Part shown: one piece after another, positions 61,973 to 64,000 of the stretch
Numbering within the stretch: the first letter of the stretch is position 1
Layout of the letters: every line of letters starts with the position of its first letter
Assembly: GCA_019410105.1 (NCBI GenBank)
Contig: DXTB01000001.1
Location: 203,679 to 267,678 of the forward strand
Direction of reading: 5' to 3'
DNA length: 64,000 nucleotides
Source of the DNA: Clostridiales bacterium
Lineage (GTDB): Bacteria; Bacillota_A; Clostridia; Oscillospirales; Oscillospiraceae
Notes under the pieces: model-generated
Databases searched by the model: none
What the model was told of the DNA's origin: nothing
The model's input: the letters and a program-made list of their open reading frames with translations, nothing else
Position numbers and translations under genes: made by a program

Positions 61973-63781
61973 TTGACATGGCTGACAGTACAGGAAGCTG
62001 CTTCTCTATGTGGTATTACAGATAGCGCCATCAAGAAAGCCGCACAATAAAACAGATATGAATACCGCTATGTCAATGGCAAGGGACGGGGCGGTAAGCA
62101 ATTGCGCATTGCCTTAGAATCACTTCCAGAGAGTGCACAGGCCCGGTATCGCGGGGAAGTACCTCCTCCCGTGGATATCCTGCAATTTACAGGCAAGCAG
62201 CGGGACGAGGCCAATTTCAAGGCTTGGGTTGTGGAGCAGTACCATCAAATGGGCCTGCCACCGGATGATTTTGTATCCTGGTTCAATTCAAATAACCCTA
62301 TCGAGGACGCTATCACCAAAAGCAAGCTGTTCCGCTGGCAGCACAAATACCAGGAGAAAGATGTGACGGAGCTGATTGACCGACGCGGAGGGTACAACCG
62401 GGGAAAAGACACAATTCCTGATGGTGCATGGGAATTGTTCTACTCACTCTATATGACCCAGCAAAAGCGGTCTGTCCGTCTTTGCCACCACATTACCAGC
62501 ATGGAATATCCCGATATTCCGTCTTATAAAGCCTTTGAACGAAAGGTCCAGACGATTCCCTACTATGCCATTCTCTGTTACCGTGAGGGACCGAAAGCTT
62601 TCAATGACGCCCTTCCCTACATGGAGCGCAGCAAGTTGGATATCGCCTCTAATGATATCTGGTTCTCAGACCATCATCTGGTAGACACTTTCGTAAAGAG
62701 CGCAGACGGGACAAAGGTTATCCGCCCGTGGCTGACAGTCTTCTTTGATGCCCGCTCTAACCGGGTTGTGTCCTTCCTTGTCAGGAACGCAGACCCCAAT
62801 GCCACAGCAGTTAAGAAGTGCTTCCGCCTGGGCGTGGAGCAAAACGGGGTACCCAATGAGGTATACTTCGACAACGGTAAGGATTACCGTTCCAGCAGTT
62901 TTAGCAAGGACTATCCCATGTCGCTGGTAAATCAACTCGGGATAGGGACGATATACGCAACCCCCTATCACGGTGCGTCTAAGACCGTGGAGCGGTTCTT
63001 CGGCACACTCACCAACCGCTTTAGCCGCCGCTTCAAAACCTACACGGGCTGCAACGCCAAAATCAGGCCGGAAGAAATGCAAATCCCAAACGAGAAGATT
63101 TTGCCCCTTGCCCCCACGCTGGATGAATTCATAAGGCTGCTGTCCGACTATATAGCAGAGTATAATCGAACCCCAAACAGCGGCACGGACATGGAAGGCA
63201 AATGCCCCGACCAGGTTTATTCCGAAAATCTGGCCGTAAAGCGGGTTATCAGCGACCATGATGCCCTTCGTCTTCTGTGCGGCAATACCGAGGAGCGGGT
63301 GGTCAACAAAAGCGGTGTCTCCATCAAAAACAACCACTATTATCATGATGCACTTCTCTCTCACACGGGTGAGCGCGTCATGGTAGTCTATGACCCGGAC
63401 AACATCGACAAAATGGCCGTCTTTGATATGAAGGGCCGCGCGATCTGCTTGGCGGAAGCCAAAATCCGCACCCCGTTCCGGCATACCAGCGAGGAAGACT
63501 ATATCCGGGCCGCAAAGGAGAAGAAAGCTGCCCGAGCCATCGTCGCCAAGCACAAGCCAACCCGAGAAATGGACATTCACGAAATCGTGGCCCGCAACCA
63601 GCTCATGGAGAAAGCCTTCACTGAATCCAGCGATCCGAATATCGTGGAGCATATAGTGCCCCAGGCAGCGGAAAACTCCGCTATCCTAAAGTCTACAGAC
63701 CGAACCCAAACCACTCGGCGCATTCGAGAGGAGGAGAGCGTAAGCGCCACGCTGTTAGGCTTCTACCAAAAGCAGGCATAG
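61973..63781 (+). pseudogene. Mu-type transposase A with one early ochre stop
   Basis: The frame opens at TTG 61973 (AGGAGGTGAG before it) with a helix-turn-helix (TWLTVQEAASLCGITDSAIK), hits TAA at 62048-62050, then continues open for 577 codons. CAA to TAA explains the stop. The catalytic core has DDE residues in SDHHLVD, VYFDNGKDY and KTVERFF, and a Mu-type C-terminal beta barrel and helical tail follow. Restart at TTG 62102 would give 559 residues without the N-terminal DNA-binding domain. Confidence 0.8.
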
Positions 63782-63792
63782 GAGGAAATGTA

Positions 63793-63948
63793 ATGTTTTC
63801 TGAAACCAGAGCCGCCCTTGTCGATTTTATGGAGCGGAGTGGCAAATCGCAGCGGCAGATATCCCGCGAAACAGGGCTTTCCCAGTCCGTTATCTCGCAG
63901 TTCCTTAATGACTGTTATGAGGGGGACAACGAGGAAGTCGCCAAGTCC
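63793..63948 (+). pseudogene. Transposition protein B, 5' fragment
   Basis: 52 codons of a MuB-like ATPase: the N-terminal helix-turn-helix (MERSGKSQRQISRETGLSQS, VISQFLNDCYEGDNEEVAKS) is clear. At 63949 the sequence switches to an insertion-element end, so the ATPase domain is not continuous here. The frame stays open by chance to 63990. Confidence 0.7.
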
Positions 63949-64000
63949 TGTAAATTCCGGTCACTGAGCCACACTTGTCCGCTCGTTTAGCCACACCAGT
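63949..64000. mobile_element. Probable IS21-type element end (runs off the window)
   Basis: Starts TGTAAATTCCGG inside the B gene and carries two AGCCACAC copies 22 bases apart (63967, 63989). Repeated GAGCCAC-type sites near a TG end are typical of IS21-family termini. The transposase genes lie outside the window. Confidence 0.45.

Overview
The window reads as a GC-rich, spore-forming Firmicute, most likely an Oscillospiraceae gut bacterium of the Flavonifractor / Lawsonibacter / Pseudoflavonifractor kind. The evidence is the recJ-rel-dtd-MBL-hemZ order, a YabP/YabQ/DivIC/S1 sporulation and division cluster, SLH surface proteins, Shine-Dalgarno sites before nearly every start, and GTAGGGGCGG-type intergenic hairpins. 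The genus is inference only.

Chromosomal backbone, 1-23480. The order is: a partial SLH surface protein; recJ and rel (overlapping); a 1.2 kb repeat-rich gap; dtd, a SnoaL-like gene, an MBL hydrolase, hemZ, a nucleoside kinase, a zinc-ribbon protein, punA, a SpoVB-type flippase, mazG, hup, rqcP, yabP, yabQ, divIC and an S1 protein; hpf; a PIN-like gene; an XRE regulator and gap on the minus strand; a histidine-kinase-like gene; mnmA; a hidden 26-residue ORF; then tRNA-Leu(UAA) and tRNA-fMet.

Tandem island array, 23401-60598. The last 45 bp of tRNA-fMet recur at 32472, 49369 and 60555. They bound three islands, each with a tyrosine integrase (or its remains) just right of its left att copy. 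Island 1 (23446-32516) has an intact integrase, an AgrC/AgrA-like two-component system, a degenerate receiver and two lipoproteins. Island 2 (32517-49413) has a broken integrase and a catabolic block: a Crp/Fnr regulator, a TRAP transporter, a complete 2-oxoacid/acetoin dehydrogenase complex (E1a, E1b, E2, E3), a LysR regulator, an SLC13-type transporter, a D-2-hydroxyacid dehydrogenase, an RraA-like aldolase and an AEC carrier. Island 3 (49414-60598) has a heavily decayed integrase, an IS110 copy with one amber stop, a decaying sigma/ABC transporter operon, and an intact 664-residue gene inserted into the last permease. The decay gradient fits repeated insertion at one tRNA, with the oldest island furthest away.

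The most unusual gene is at 58372-60366. It has a C5 cytosine methyltransferase fold that has lost the catalytic Cys, the ENV motif and the motif VIII arginines, followed by two separate PD-(D/E)xK nuclease-like domains. It may be a single-gene defence protein using a dead methyltransferase as a DNA-recognition module.

Right end, 60600-64000: the early region of a Mu-like transposable element (repressor, operator, Ner-like gene, transposase A with one ochre stop, transposition protein B), with B cut by what looks like an IS21-type element end that runs off the window.
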